Source: Nostoc sp. FACHB-152
GTDB taxonomy: Bacteria > Cyanobacteriota > Cyanobacteriia > Cyanobacteriales > Nostocaceae
Length of the DNA stretch: 53,411 bases
Direction: 5' to 3'
NCBI RefSeq assembly: GCF_014697475.1
Contig: NZ_JACJRV010000050.1
Location: forward strand, 1 to 53,411
Shown: in pieces, positions 16,974-24,967 of the stretch
How the letters are laid out: every line of letters starts with the position of its first letter
Position numbering within the stretch: the stretch's first letter is position 1
Made by a program: the position numbers and the translations under genes
The notes under the pieces: model-generated
Databases searched by the model: none
The model's input: only the letters and a program-made list of their open reading frames with translations
Told to the model about the DNA's origin: nothing

Positions 16974-17216
16974 ATGCTGCCAAATGCTGAAAATGCAGTT
17001 GTTGATATTCGTAAACTACGAGATTACTGTCTTAATCCAGAACATCCGTCAGGAAAGAATAAAGCTCGTCTGTTTTTATCAATTCTAGGCATGACTGCTG
17101 ATAATGCAGCAGAATTACGCCAGATTATTTTAGAAAAAGTTAAAACTCAAGAAGCGATTTTAAATCGGTGTGATGAATTTGGTCAACGCTACACAGTAGA
17201 CTTTACTCTGCAATAG
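16974..17216 (+). CDS. DUF6883 family protein
   Basis: Eighty residues start at ATG 16974. A TTG at 16920 would add 18 residues of poor coding quality, and neither start has a clear ribosome-binding site. The pattern LPNAENAVVDIRKLRDYCLN, then HPSGKNKARLF...LG, and the terminal FGQRYTVDF is what I remember for DUF6883. These small proteins are often encoded beside DUF4926 proteins in cyanobacteria, and the arrangement has been suspected to be toxin-antitoxin-like; the function is unproven. The DUF4926 partner just downstream is broken, so this gene may be an orphan on its way out. Confidence 0.65.
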   Translation: MLPNAENAVVDIRKLRDYCLNPEHPSGKNKARLFLSILGMTADNAAELRQIILEKVKTQEAILNRCDEFGQRYTVDFTLQ

Positions 17217-17352
17217 CAAGATAGAAGCGCGACTATTCACACTGGTTGGATTATAGAAAATAATTCTGATTTTCCAAGGTAAACAAGTTGCTATATTAAG
17301 TTGTAGAATTCCTAGATTATACGCAATGAGTAATAGTACAACTAAGTTACTA

Positions 17353-17476
17353 TAGGATTCATATTTGATTTCTGAAAAAAACTCAGTATCCTTTTATTCC
17401 TTCTTTCCTGTTCCCTATTGCCTATTGCCTGTTGCCTCTCTACACAAGTATGTTCAGTAATCAAATTGGATTCCTA
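17353..17476. mobile_element. MITE inserted in the DUF4926 gene, with TA target duplication
   Basis: The 124-bp core starts TAGGATTCATATTTGATT and ends with the inverse of TAGGAATCCAATTTGATT (15 of 18 positions match). TA flanks it at 17351-17352 and 17477-17478. There is no coding frame; the interior has an STRR-like CCTATTGCCTATTGCCTGTTGCC run. Removing the core plus one TA rejoins the DUF4926 frame. IS630/Tc1-type transposition is inferred from the TA duplication. Confidence 0.85.
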
Positions 17477-17592
17477 TAGATATAGTAGCACTTACAATTG
17501 ATCTGCCTGAATATAATTTGTTGCGTGGTCAAGTTGGTACGATAGTCAAAATATTAGCGGATGGTGCTGCATTTGAAGTAGAATTTAGCGAT

Positions 17593-17619
17593 GCCTGCGG
17601 CGGGCTATGCCAACGCCAC
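17593..17619. repeat. 27-base repeat insert inside the DUF4926 remnant
   Basis: GCCTGCGGCGGGCTATGCCA plus ACGCCAC sits between codons EFSD and GQTY, where the family has no such residues. It is an exact multiple of three and shares CCAACGCCAC with the interspersed repeat at 13803-13811. It is probably a short dispersed repeat that invaded the gene without breaking the frame. Confidence 0.5.
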
Positions 17620-17747
17620 GGTCAAACATACGAATCTGTTGGTGTCTAAGTCCAGAGCAAATTATGGTGTTACATTTTGAGCCAGCATCACCTAATTCAG
17701 TTGCGGAAATGGTTACAGCATAAGTCAAGTTTAGGCTAGAGTCAGGC

Positions 17748-17852
17748 ATGAAATTTCAAGCGATCGCAACAGAAGAAGAATACGATCGCACTCTAGAAAC
17801 TGTTGAAAAATTAAGAGCAATTAGTAAAGCTCAAGCAAAAGCATTAGGATAA
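17748..17852 (+). pseudogene. Short antitoxin-like N-terminal fragment
   Basis: A 34-residue frame reads MKFQAIATEEEYDRTLETV... and stops soon after. The PI.TEEEYD..L..VE.L opening resembles HigA-type HTH antitoxins, whose remaining DNA-binding part is missing here. It may be a remnant, or a very small gene in its own right. It lies 24 bases after the DUF4926 remnant. Confidence 0.4.
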
Positions 17853-17921
17853 TTTTTTCATGTTTCTCCGCATTGTTTATTTAGTAGCTAGTTTCAATTG
17901 AGCGATCGCAACTTTGATATT

Positions 17922-17963
17922 AGTAAAACCCAACATGATATTAAATTCAAGCTGGGTTTTACT
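17922..17963. terminator. Hairpin between convergent genes
   Basis: AGTAAAACCCA (17922-17932) pairs perfectly with TGGGTTTTACT (17953-17963) across a 20-base loop. On the plus strand TTATTT follows. It lies 14 bases beyond the end of ycf66 (minus strand) and probably separates it from the plus-strand remnants. Confidence 0.5.
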
Positions 17964-17976
17964 TTATTTAACCAGC

Positions 17977-18705
17977 CTAACTATTTGGCGGTATTTGTTC
18001 TGGTGGTGCTTCCGCAGGGGGAGCAAGCACCGCATCAGGCGCAATTTCTTCTACAGGGATTGGTTCTTTATTTTCCGGTTCAGGATGTGCCTGTGCAGCT
18101 TCTACCAATTCGGGAGATGGTGGATGAGGTGGAATTACTTCCGGTACAGTTTCAGTGTCTGTAGTAGTAGTTGCTGCCTCTGGAGTTTGTTCAGGTACAG
18201 TTACTTCCTCTTGAGGTTGTTCTGGTGTTGCAGTGGTCTTATCGATAATTTCTACAGCAGGTTTCTCAGGTGGTGCAGTTTCAGGAGTCCTTTTAATGAT
18301 AGGCTTTTGTACTTTATTCTTGGCTCCACCAAAAACGCCACCCAAACCCTGTTGCAACTTACCTAAGCGTTCTTGAAGAGATAACTTATTCACTTGTTGC
18401 TGAAGCGAGGCTGTTACTTGCTCAGAACTAGGTACGGGAGTTTGTTGTATCTGTGGTGTGACTTGTCTCCGGAGTGATAAAGTTTGCCAACCAAACCAAA
18501 CTAAAAGTGCCACACTCGCTACATGGCCTAGTAATAAACCTCCCCCAATCCGAGGTGCAAAAATCCATAATACTAAGGCATAAAACAGACCAATACCACT
18601 CCAAATAAAATCATTCTTACGGTGGATTTCGGGAAAAAAGAAAGCTGATATGTAAAGGGCTAAACTACCAAGACCAACTACCAAAGCTAGGATGTATGCC
18701 AGCAT
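17977..18705 (-). CDS. Ycf66 family protein
   Basis: This 242-residue protein has four hydrophobic segments in its first 90 residues. They include LALYISAFFFPEIHRKNDF and FIWSGIGLFYALVLW, which is the Ycf66 signature shared by cyanobacteria and some plastids. The rest is a Pro/Glu/Thr-rich tail, probably disordered. Ycf66 is a thylakoid or cell-membrane protein of unknown function. AAGGAG lies just upstream of the ATG. The next gene upstream (gnd) is divergent. Confidence 0.85.
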   Translation of the reverse strand: MLAYILALVVGLGSLALYISAFFFPEIHRKNDFIWSGIGLFYALVLWIFAPRIGGGLLLGHVASVALLVWFGWQTLSLRRQVTPQIQQTPVPSSEQVTASLQQQVNKLSLQERLGKLQQGLGGVFGGAKNKVQKPIIKRTPETAPPEKPAVEIIDKTTATPEQPQEEVTVPEQTPEAATTTTDTETVPEVIPPHPPSPELVEAAQAHPEPENKEPIPVEEIAPDAVLAPPAEAPPEQIPPNS

Positions 18706-18740
18706 TTTTGGTTACTCCTTAATTGTTCATTAGAGGCTAG

Positions 18741-18812
18741 GATGCTCAAGGTTAGAGATTAGAATCAGAAGTTACTATAGTCCCTAACCCTTAGTCTCTA
18801 GCCTCTTTAACT
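18741..18812. repeat. STRR tract
   Basis: Degenerate heptamers of the CTAGCCT/CCTAACC kind lie in the ycf66-gnd divergent intergenic region and include an inverted pair (AGGCTAGGATGC / TCTAGCCTC). Similar tracts are at 30560-30722 and 32775-32812. Confidence 0.45.
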
Positions 18813-19003
18813 AGTTATTCCAATTTTGCAAATTTTGCACGAAAATTGTTGAATTAGATACAATTTAAAATTTGTTATATGTGATGTTAGTTCTGAGCTT
18901 TTGTCAGTCAAAGCAACTCTTAATGTCTTCTTTAGGGGAGAAGAGAAAATCTCGGATTACCCTTAAAGATGAGAAAGAAACTGCAAGAGTTAGCCAATAA
19001 GTT

Positions 19004-20434
19004 ATGACACTACAAAGCTTTGGTGTGATTGGATTAGCCGTTATGGGCGAGAATATCGCTCTGAACGTAGAGCGTAATGGCTTTCCAATTGCAGTATACA
19101 ACCGCTCCCGCGAAAAAACCGATGCCTTCATGGCACACCGCGCGCCAGGAAGGAACGTCAAAGCCGCCTTTACTTTAGAAGAATTTGTCGCCTCATTGGA
19201 ACGTCCCCGCAAAATTCTGGTAATGGTACAAGCTGGTAAACCCGTAGATGCGGTGATTCAACAGCTAAAACCCTTGCTAGATGAAGGTGATATCATCATC
19301 GACGGTGGCAACTCTTGGTTTGAAGATACCCAAAGACGTACTGAAGAATTAGAACCACTAGGTTTGCGCTTTCTCGGTATGGGCGTGAGTGGTGGTGAAG
19401 AAGGTGCGCTCAACGGCCCTTCACTCATGCCTGGTGGTACACAAAGTTCTTATGAGTACCTCTCGCCAATTTTCAACAAAATTGCTGCTCAAGTCGATGA
19501 TGGCCCTTGTGTAACTTACGTTGGCCCTGGTGGTTCTGGTCACTACGTGAAGATGGTACACAACGGTATTGAGTACGGCGATATGCAATTGATTGCTGAA
19601 GCCTACGACTTGCTGAAAAATGCTGGTGGACTTGACCACAATCAGCTTCACGAAGTATTTGCCCAATGGAACACCACTGACGAACTCAATTCATTTTTGA
19701 TTGAGATTACAGCAAATATCTTCCCCTACATTGACCCAGAAACCAGTCTACCCCTAGTAGATTTAATTGTGGATGCGGCAGGTCAAAAAGGTACTGGTCG
19801 TTGGACTGTACAAACTGCTTTGGAATTAGGCGTTTCTATTCCTACAATTACAGCCGCCGTGAATGCGCGGATCATCTCTTCCATTAAAGATGAGCGTGTA
19901 GCAGCATCTAAGCAGCTGACAGGCCCCACTGGCAAGTATAGCGGTGATACCAAAGAGTTTATCAACAAAGTACGTGATGCTCTGTACTGCTCTAAAATTT
20001 GTTCATACGCTCAAGGTATGGCGTTGCTATCTACAGCTTCTAAAACCTTTAATTGGAATCTAAATCTGAGTGAATTGGCTCGCATTTGGAAAGGTGGCTG
20101 TATTATTCGCGCTGGCTTCTTGAATAAGATTAAGAAGGCATTTAACGAAAATCCTGCATTACCCAACTTGTTATTAGCTCCCGAATTTAAGCAAACAATT
20201 CTAGATAGACAAACAGCTTGGCGGGACGTAATCGTAACAGCTGCACAACTGGGTATTCCAGTACCAGCGTTTAGCGCATCTTTAGATTATTTTGACAGCT
20301 ATCGCCGCGATCGCCTACCTCAAAACCTCACTCAAGCACAACGCGACTACTTCGGCGCACACACCTATCTGCGTCTTGACAAACCAGGTGCTTTCCACAC
20401 AGAATGGGTTCCCATCGAAGAGGCTAAAAAGTAA
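19004..20434 (+). CDS. gnd: 6-phosphogluconate dehydrogenase, decarboxylating
   Basis: The enzyme converts 6-phosphogluconate and NADP to ribulose-5-phosphate, CO2 and NADPH in the oxidative pentose phosphate pathway. Its 476 residues are the normal length. Motifs seen are the N-terminal nucleotide fold GLAVMGENIALNVERNGF with VYNRSREK (NADP 2'-phosphate site), the family signature GNSWFEDTQRR, GVSGGEEGALNGPSLMPGG, and the catalytic Lys region GHYVKMVHNGIEYGDMQ. In heterocystous cyanobacteria this pathway feeds reductant to nitrogenase. A perfect terminator hairpin follows. Confidence 0.97.
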   Translation: MTLQSFGVIGLAVMGENIALNVERNGFPIAVYNRSREKTDAFMAHRAPGRNVKAAFTLEEFVASLERPRKILVMVQAGKPVDAVIQQLKPLLDEGDIIIDGGNSWFEDTQRRTEELEPLGLRFLGMGVSGGEEGALNGPSLMPGGTQSSYEYLSPIFNKIAAQVDDGPCVTYVGPGGSGHYVKMVHNGIEYGDMQLIAEAYDLLKNAGGLDHNQLHEVFAQWNTTDELNSFLIEITANIFPYIDPETSLPLVDLIVDAAGQKGTGRWTVQTALELGVSIPTITAAVNARIISSIKDERVAASKQLTGPTGKYSGDTKEFINKVRDALYCSKICSYAQGMALLSTASKTFNWNLNLSELARIWKGGCIIRAGFLNKIKKAFNENPALPNLLLAPEFKQTILDRQTAWRDVIVTAAQLGIPVPAFSASLDYFDSYRRDRLPQNLTQAQRDYFGAHTYLRLDKPGAFHTEWVPIEEAKK

Positions 20435-20499
20435 ACTTTCACTTCTCTAAATTATGAGTATATTGTGAAAGTTTAAATTGCTCCGGACTGAACACTAGC

Positions 20500-20526
20500 A
20501 AGTGACTCTGAGATTCAGAGTCACTT
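20500..20526 (+). terminator. Intrinsic terminator of gnd
   Basis: A perfect 12-bp stem (AAGTGACTCTGA paired with TCAGAGTCACTT) has a 3-base GAT loop and is followed by TCTTATT. It lies 65 bases after the gnd stop. Confidence 0.8.
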
Positions 20527-20657
20527 TCTTATTCAGAATTAAGAATTAATAAATATAGCAATAATTAATTAGCTAGGATATCGATAAATGACAAAACTTA
20601 AAAACTTAAAAACTTTTACCTCTGTTCTCTGTCACCTGTAACCTGTTCCCTGCTTAT

Positions 20658-21782
20658 TTACGGATTTTGGTTATTACCCAAATATTTAGCTTTTAATTCT
20701 TCTAATTCTTTATCTATTTCACTTTTACTAGCAGGCTGAGAATTTTGATTTGCTGGCTGTACTTTATTGGGTTGAGGTTGATTGTTTCCAACTATAAATT
20801 GTGTTTTCAATTCTTCTAATTCTAAATCAATTTGGCTGGGTGTGCTGCTCACAGATGTAGGCGGTAGAGTGGGAGTTGATATCGCTGGGGAATTAACTTT
20901 TGGTGGTTGTTGATTTAAATCTTGCAAAACTTCATCTACTGTTTGATAGCGTCTGGCTGGGATGCTTTCTAGCATTTTATTCAGAATGCAACTTAAATGA
21001 TTACTGACAGGAGTTTTAAGATATTGCTGCCAAACCCAAGTGCCATGATTAGTATCATAAGAATCGAATGGCGATCGCCCAGTCAACAAATTAATACAAG
21101 TAGCTCCCAAACTATAAATATCACTGGCAAATAATGCCCTACCTCTAATTTGTTCTGGGGCAACATATTCAGGACTACCAATACTAGTACCAGTTCTATT
21201 TAAAGCTGTACCCGCAGCAGATTTAGCCGCACCAAAATCTACTAAAACTAGTTTGCGATCCTGTTCTCGTAAAATAATATTCTCTGGCTTAATATCGCGG
21301 TGAATTACTTGTCTAGCATGGCAAAATTGCAGCACTGGCAATAAATCATGCAACAGTTGCCAAATCTGCATTTCATTAAAAGCCCCCTGTTGTGCCAATT
21401 CCTGCGCTAAATTCTGCCCATTAATAAATTCTTGTACTAAATACTGCCGATCATCTTGGGTAAAATATGCCAGCAATTCAGGAATTTGGGAATGTTTGCC
21501 CAATTCATCCAACTGCACTGCTTCTTGGTTAAACAACTCCACAGCTTTCTGCACAGTATTTGTGCCTTGAGCTTGCGGATAAAATTGCTTAATAACACAA
21601 GGTGGTTTTGACGGTTTATCCTCATCAACTGCTAAGAAAGTTCTGCCAAAACCACCTTGTCCTATCGGTTTGATAGCACGGTAGCGTTCTTTAAGAAGTA
21701 ACTTAGCACCACAAGTTAGGCAAAACCTGACATCATTCGGGTTTCGCGGCTTTGGACAACGGGGATTAAGGCAATAACTCAT
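20658..21782 (-). CDS. Serine/threonine protein kinase with N-terminal zinc ribbon
   Basis: This 374-residue Hanks-type kinase begins with a small zinc ribbon (C4, C9, C21, C24). The kinase domain follows: glycine loop IGQGGFGRTF (about 40), VIKQFYP with the ATP-binding Lys, catalytic HRDIKPENI (about 160), DFGAAK and SPEYVAPEQIRG. After the domain is a Pro/Gln-rich linker with two near-identical segments, IDLELEELKTQ and IDKELEELKAK. There is no membrane helix, so it is cytoplasmic. This architecture is common in Nostoc; substrates are unknown. Confidence 0.92.
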   Translation of the reverse strand: MSYCLNPRCPKPRNPNDVRFCLTCGAKLLLKERYRAIKPIGQGGFGRTFLAVDEDKPSKPPCVIKQFYPQAQGTNTVQKAVELFNQEAVQLDELGKHSQIPELLAYFTQDDRQYLVQEFINGQNLAQELAQQGAFNEMQIWQLLHDLLPVLQFCHARQVIHRDIKPENIILREQDRKLVLVDFGAAKSAAGTALNRTGTSIGSPEYVAPEQIRGRALFASDIYSLGATCINLLTGRSPFDSYDTNHGTWVWQQYLKTPVSNHLSCILNKMLESIPARRYQTVDEVLQDLNQQPPKVNSPAISTPTLPPTSVSSTPSQIDLELEELKTQFIVGNNQPQPNKVQPANQNSQPASKSEIDKELEELKAKYLGNNQNP

Positions 21783-21869
21783 TGACAGGATGGCGCATTA
21801 CATCGCTTTTACTGTCTTTATTTTGCCCTGTGCTAGTCCAATAGTGGTTATATTCGCAAATTATCTATA

Positions 21870-22919
21870 TTAAGACTGCTCAACTTGACTTCTCATCAAC
21901 CTCTGCACACTTACCAACGCCCGATTTAATTCGTAATTTCGCCTTTGAGGATTTTGTAAATAAGCTTGTTGTTCTTCCTCAATCATCTGCACATCTTGAA
22001 CTACCAAGCCTTCAAGTAACTTTTGTGCAGCATTGAATAAACTATCTTTAATAAACCTCCGAAACCAGATAGGTAATTTATGCAACCGCCAAAAGGCATT
22101 TAAGGATGTGAAATGAATTAAGTAAGCCTTAGTCTGTGTTTCATCCACCGGACATAGTAAACAGTAAATTTTAAAATCTTTGCCTAATGTAGAAACCCAA
22201 TGCGGATAAACATAACTCACCTCTAAAGGTTCTGGATGCAACCGCCGCAACGCTGGAAAAAATAATTGTGATATAGACCAAATTTTGTCTATTTTGTAAT
22301 AGCTTTGGGCTGTATAATGAACATATACACGGTTCTCATCTTCATCAATATCTTGTAATGAGGCTTCTGCCCAAGCTTGCAAATCCTGATGCAAATGTCC
22401 ATGATACATATCCATCAGGTTTTCAATTAAATAAGAATAATGGGCTTTACAGTTAATTACTGCAACTGAAGCAATATAATTTAAATGCTCCCACTCTGGT
22501 AAACCTAAAGGTTCTACAGATGGTTCTAAATTACTAGGAAATAACCAGATAAAACCGTCTTGTTCTTTAACTGGATAACGGCGAATTTTACAATTTGGTA
22601 GTTTCTGATTTGCAGCTAAATAAGGAACAACTGCACACTCTCCAGATGAATTGAAACGCCAACCGTGATAAGCACATTCCAATTCATTACCTATAACTTG
22701 CCCGTGACTCAGTTTAACTTGGCGATGAGGACAACGATCTTCTAAAGCGTGAACTCTGCCTGTACTATCACGGTAAAGTGCGATCGCCTGATGCCAAAGT
22801 GTTACTCCCAAAGGCTTATTTGTGACTTCGCTACTACGTGCAACTACATACCAATGATTAGGATTAATACCCAATTGGCGAACATCACAAGTTTGCACAG
22901 CTTGAGAGAGAGATGACAT
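21870..22919 (-). CDS. Rieske 2Fe-2S oxygenase (PaO/CAO-like)
   Basis: The 349-residue protein has a Rieske domain with C63-x-H65 and C82-x2-H85 (CPHRQVKL...CAYHGWRF), ligating a [2Fe-2S] cluster. The mononuclear iron site is in NLMDMYHGHLHQD. The layout fits the pheophorbide a oxygenase / chlorophyllide a oxygenase-like group of ring-hydroxylating oxygenases. I see no C-terminal membrane helix as in plant PaO. The substrate is unknown; a pigment or aromatic compound is plausible. No ferredoxin or reductase gene is adjacent. Confidence 0.85.
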   Translation of the reverse strand: MSSLSQAVQTCDVRQLGINPNHWYVVARSSEVTNKPLGVTLWHQAIALYRDSTGRVHALEDRCPHRQVKLSHGQVIGNELECAYHGWRFNSSGECAVVPYLAANQKLPNCKIRRYPVKEQDGFIWLFPSNLEPSVEPLGLPEWEHLNYIASVAVINCKAHYSYLIENLMDMYHGHLHQDLQAWAEASLQDIDEDENRVYVHYTAQSYYKIDKIWSISQLFFPALRRLHPEPLEVSYVYPHWVSTLGKDFKIYCLLCPVDETQTKAYLIHFTSLNAFWRLHKLPIWFRRFIKDSLFNAAQKLLEGLVVQDVQMIEEEQQAYLQNPQRRNYELNRALVSVQRLMRSQVEQS

Positions 22920-23130
22920 AGTTTAAGATATCCTTTTTGTGTGCTTGAGGTGCAGTAAAAGTATCTTACAAGCAATGTTTGGGAAAATAAATTGTATTGT
23001 TTTTAACTAATCAATACCCTAGATGGTGACTGATGACCAGATTATCACCTAGGGAGCTAAAACTAATTTTGCGTACAAGTTATAAAGTATGTGTAGATAA
23101 ACTAGTAAACTTATTGGGTCAAAAATCTGT

Positions 23131-23610
23131 ATGACAAGCTACCAAGAAACCTTATCTAACGACGAATTACTTAAGGATTTAATTGAGGAGACAGCAACTA
23201 TCAATCATGTAGAAGTAATTGAAAACGTCATCGACTCTTTAGAACAAGATGACAGTGCGATGGTTAGCCACACGCCAGAGGGTGGTTATCTCTGGAAGTT
23301 TAACTACGGTAGCGTGGAAGTGTTTGTCCAACTCACTGGAACAACCGATGAAGACACAATCACAGTTTGGTCTGTGGTGCTAAAGTTACCTGTCAAAGAT
23401 GAACCCAAATTGATGCGCCAACTTTTGGAAATGAACTGTTCCAGCACTTTTGAAGCTCGTTTTGGGATAATTGACGACAAAGTAGTGGTGATCTCAACAC
23501 GCACCCTAGCTGAATTGTCGCCTGGAGAAGTTTCGCGGTTAATTACGATTGTGGCGACGATCGCCGATAACAACGATGAAGTCTTACAATTTGAGTTTGG
23601 TATAGCTTAA
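23131..23610 (+). CDS. YbjN domain-containing protein
   Basis: These 159 residues have the YbjN-like alpha/beta pattern: an N-terminal acidic helix region, the VFVQLTGTTDEDTITVWS strands, LMRQLLEMNCSSTFEARFGI, and a long C-terminal helix around SPGEVSRLITIVATIADN. YbjN proteins resemble type III secretion chaperones and have been linked to stress and motility in E. coli; in cyanobacteria the role is open. The lipoate-ligase-like gene begins 10 bases after the stop, so they form a two-gene operon. Confidence 0.8.
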   Translation: MTSYQETLSNDELLKDLIEETATINHVEVIENVIDSLEQDDSAMVSHTPEGGYLWKFNYGSVEVFVQLTGTTDEDTITVWSVVLKLPVKDEPKLMRQLLEMNCSSTFEARFGIIDDKVVVISTRTLAELSPGEVSRLITIVATIADNNDEVLQFEFGIA

Positions 23611-23620
23611 GTATTATTTA

Positions 23621-24346
23621 ATGTCCAAAAAGCAGGTTTGGCGACTGATTCCTTTACTAGAATCCTCTGGTACAGTGCAGATGGCGATTGATAAATGGCT
23701 ATTAGAACAGCACTCTTTGGGAAAACAACCCTCTACTCTGCGCTTTTATACTTGGTCGCCACCTGCTATTTCTCTTGGTTATCATCAACGCCAGTATCCT
23801 CAAGCTTGGCAGAATTTAACTTGGCAAGGTAAAAAACTCCATTTAGTTCGCCGTCCAACTGGGGGACGAGCAGTATTACATCAAGGTGATTTGACGTATG
23901 CTGTGATTACATCGGGATTAGCTGGGAAGCGTTTAGAAGCATACGCAAAAATTTGTGAGTTTTTAATTCAAGGATGGCGATCGCTCGGTGTGGAATTAAG
24001 CTATGGTACAGCTGGGCGAGGCTATATTCATAACCCTAATTGTTTTGGAACTGCGACAGGTGCAGATTTAGTTTTACCTAATGGTGCGAAATTTATTGGT
24101 AGCGCGCAGATGCGGCGGGGTGGTGTAATTTTGCAGCATGGTTCTATGCGTTTGCAACCTGATGCGGAATTATTTGCGAAGGTGTTTGGTGCAGAGTCGT
24201 TGAGTGATGTGCAGTTTCTTTTGAGTTTAGAAGAGATTATGACGGCTTTGGTTGTTGCAGCGAAAGATTGTTTTGCGATGGAGGTTGAGGTGCAGCCTTT
24301 ATCAGAGTTGGAGTGGGGGGAGATTTTAAACGCAGAGGTACGCTAA
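23621..24346 (+). CDS. Lipoate/biotin-protein ligase family protein
   Basis: The 241 residues carry the LplA/BirA/LipB fold markers: RFYTWSPPAISLGYHQ, the lipoyl-AMP binding RRPTGGRAVLHQGDLTYAV, and KFIGSAQMRRGGVILQHGS, which contains the expected catalytic Lys. The protein would attach lipoate or octanoate to carrier domains, or transfer between carriers. Length fits a catalytic domain alone, without the LplA C-terminal accessory domain. It is encoded right behind the YbjN gene. Confidence 0.85.
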   Translation: MSKKQVWRLIPLLESSGTVQMAIDKWLLEQHSLGKQPSTLRFYTWSPPAISLGYHQRQYPQAWQNLTWQGKKLHLVRRPTGGRAVLHQGDLTYAVITSGLAGKRLEAYAKICEFLIQGWRSLGVELSYGTAGRGYIHNPNCFGTATGADLVLPNGAKFIGSAQMRRGGVILQHGSMRLQPDAELFAKVFGAESLSDVQFLLSLEEIMTALVVAAKDCFAMEVEVQPLSELEWGEILNAEVR

Positions 24347-24455
24347 GGTTAACGCTGAGGCGCGCTGAGGATTTTTTTAATTAGCATAATGATTTAGGTT
24401 AATGGGTAGCGAATGATTTTTATCTCACGCAGAGGCGCAGAGGCGCAGAGAATAA
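24330..24455. repeat. Direct repeats of the ACGCAGAGGCGC type
   Basis: Copies of AACGCAGAGGTACGCTAAGG, AACGCTGAGGCGCGCTGAGG and ACGCAGAGGCGCAGAGGCGC lie in and after the ligase 3' end. The complementary form (TTTGCGTCTTTGCGCCTTTG) recurs at 24889-24910 and 40847-40860. These are dispersed Nostoc-type repeats. Confidence 0.5.
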
Positions 24456-24543
24456 CGCAATAGCGATGAGTTTTATTCATTATGACAATATAGTAGAGTG
24501 AAGATAGTAAAAAAATAGTAGTTGTATTCTTCTAAATATTTAA

Positions 24544-24810
24544 ATGAACGGAATAGATTGGTTAAGAACTCTACATACAAAGCAACTTCTCAGAATCAAG
24601 AATGATTATTCTAAATATTTCCTTTACTATGGTTATATGATCTATGAGTTAGATGATTCCTCTAGGGATTCTGGCATTAAGATTACCTATGAAGAATTAA
24701 AACAGGCATTAAGTGAAAGACCTCATATACCTAATGCAGCCGAAACTAAACGCATTAGACAGATAGCAGCAAAGCAAAAAGTAAGGTCTCATCAATCTAG
24801 TAAATTCTAA
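24544..24810 (+). CDS. Hypothetical small basic protein
   Basis: The 88-residue protein has a tyrosine-rich first half (KYFLYYGYMIYELDD), an ITYEELKQALSERPHIPN stretch and a basic tail (KRIRQIAAKQKVRSHQ). It has no Cys, no signal peptide and no clear membrane segment. I recognise no family. No strong ribosome-binding site is visible. It stands alone between two repeat-bearing gaps, which suggests accessory status. Confidence 0.5.
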   Translation: MNGIDWLRTLHTKQLLRIKNDYSKYFLYYGYMIYELDDSSRDSGIKITYEELKQALSERPHIPNAAETKRIRQIAAKQKVRSHQSSKF

Positions 24811-24967
24811 AATCAAATAATAACCGCCAACACTCACGAATCATCAACTCGACTTCTTGCACAAGTCAATATTTGCGAGCTTTTCTTTGCGTCTTTGCGC
24901 CTTTGCGCGAGACAAAAAAGATTTATGCAAGAGGTCTATTCATCCGTGTGCATCGGCGGTTAAAAAT

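Larger units (their letters stand above)
17326..17723 (+). pseudogene. DUF4926 gene interrupted by a MITE and frameshifted
   Basis: ATG 17326 opens MSNSTTKLL and hits TAG where a MITE enters. Joining 17352 to 17479 restores KLLDIVALTIDLPEYNLLRG and continues QVGTIVKILADGAAFEVEF, the DUF4926 pattern. A 27-base in-frame repeat insert (17593-17619) then precedes GQTYESVG. An extra GT near 17644 shifts the frame away from LSPEQIMVLHFEPASPNS, which ends at TAA 17721-17723. DUF4926 proteins are small and of unknown function. This copy cannot make a normal product. Confidence 0.75.

Noticed and set aside
17898-18366. Plus-strand frames opposite ycf66
   Set aside because: They are the complement of the Pro/Glu-rich Ycf66 tail and read as low-complexity Trp/Arg/Ser strings.
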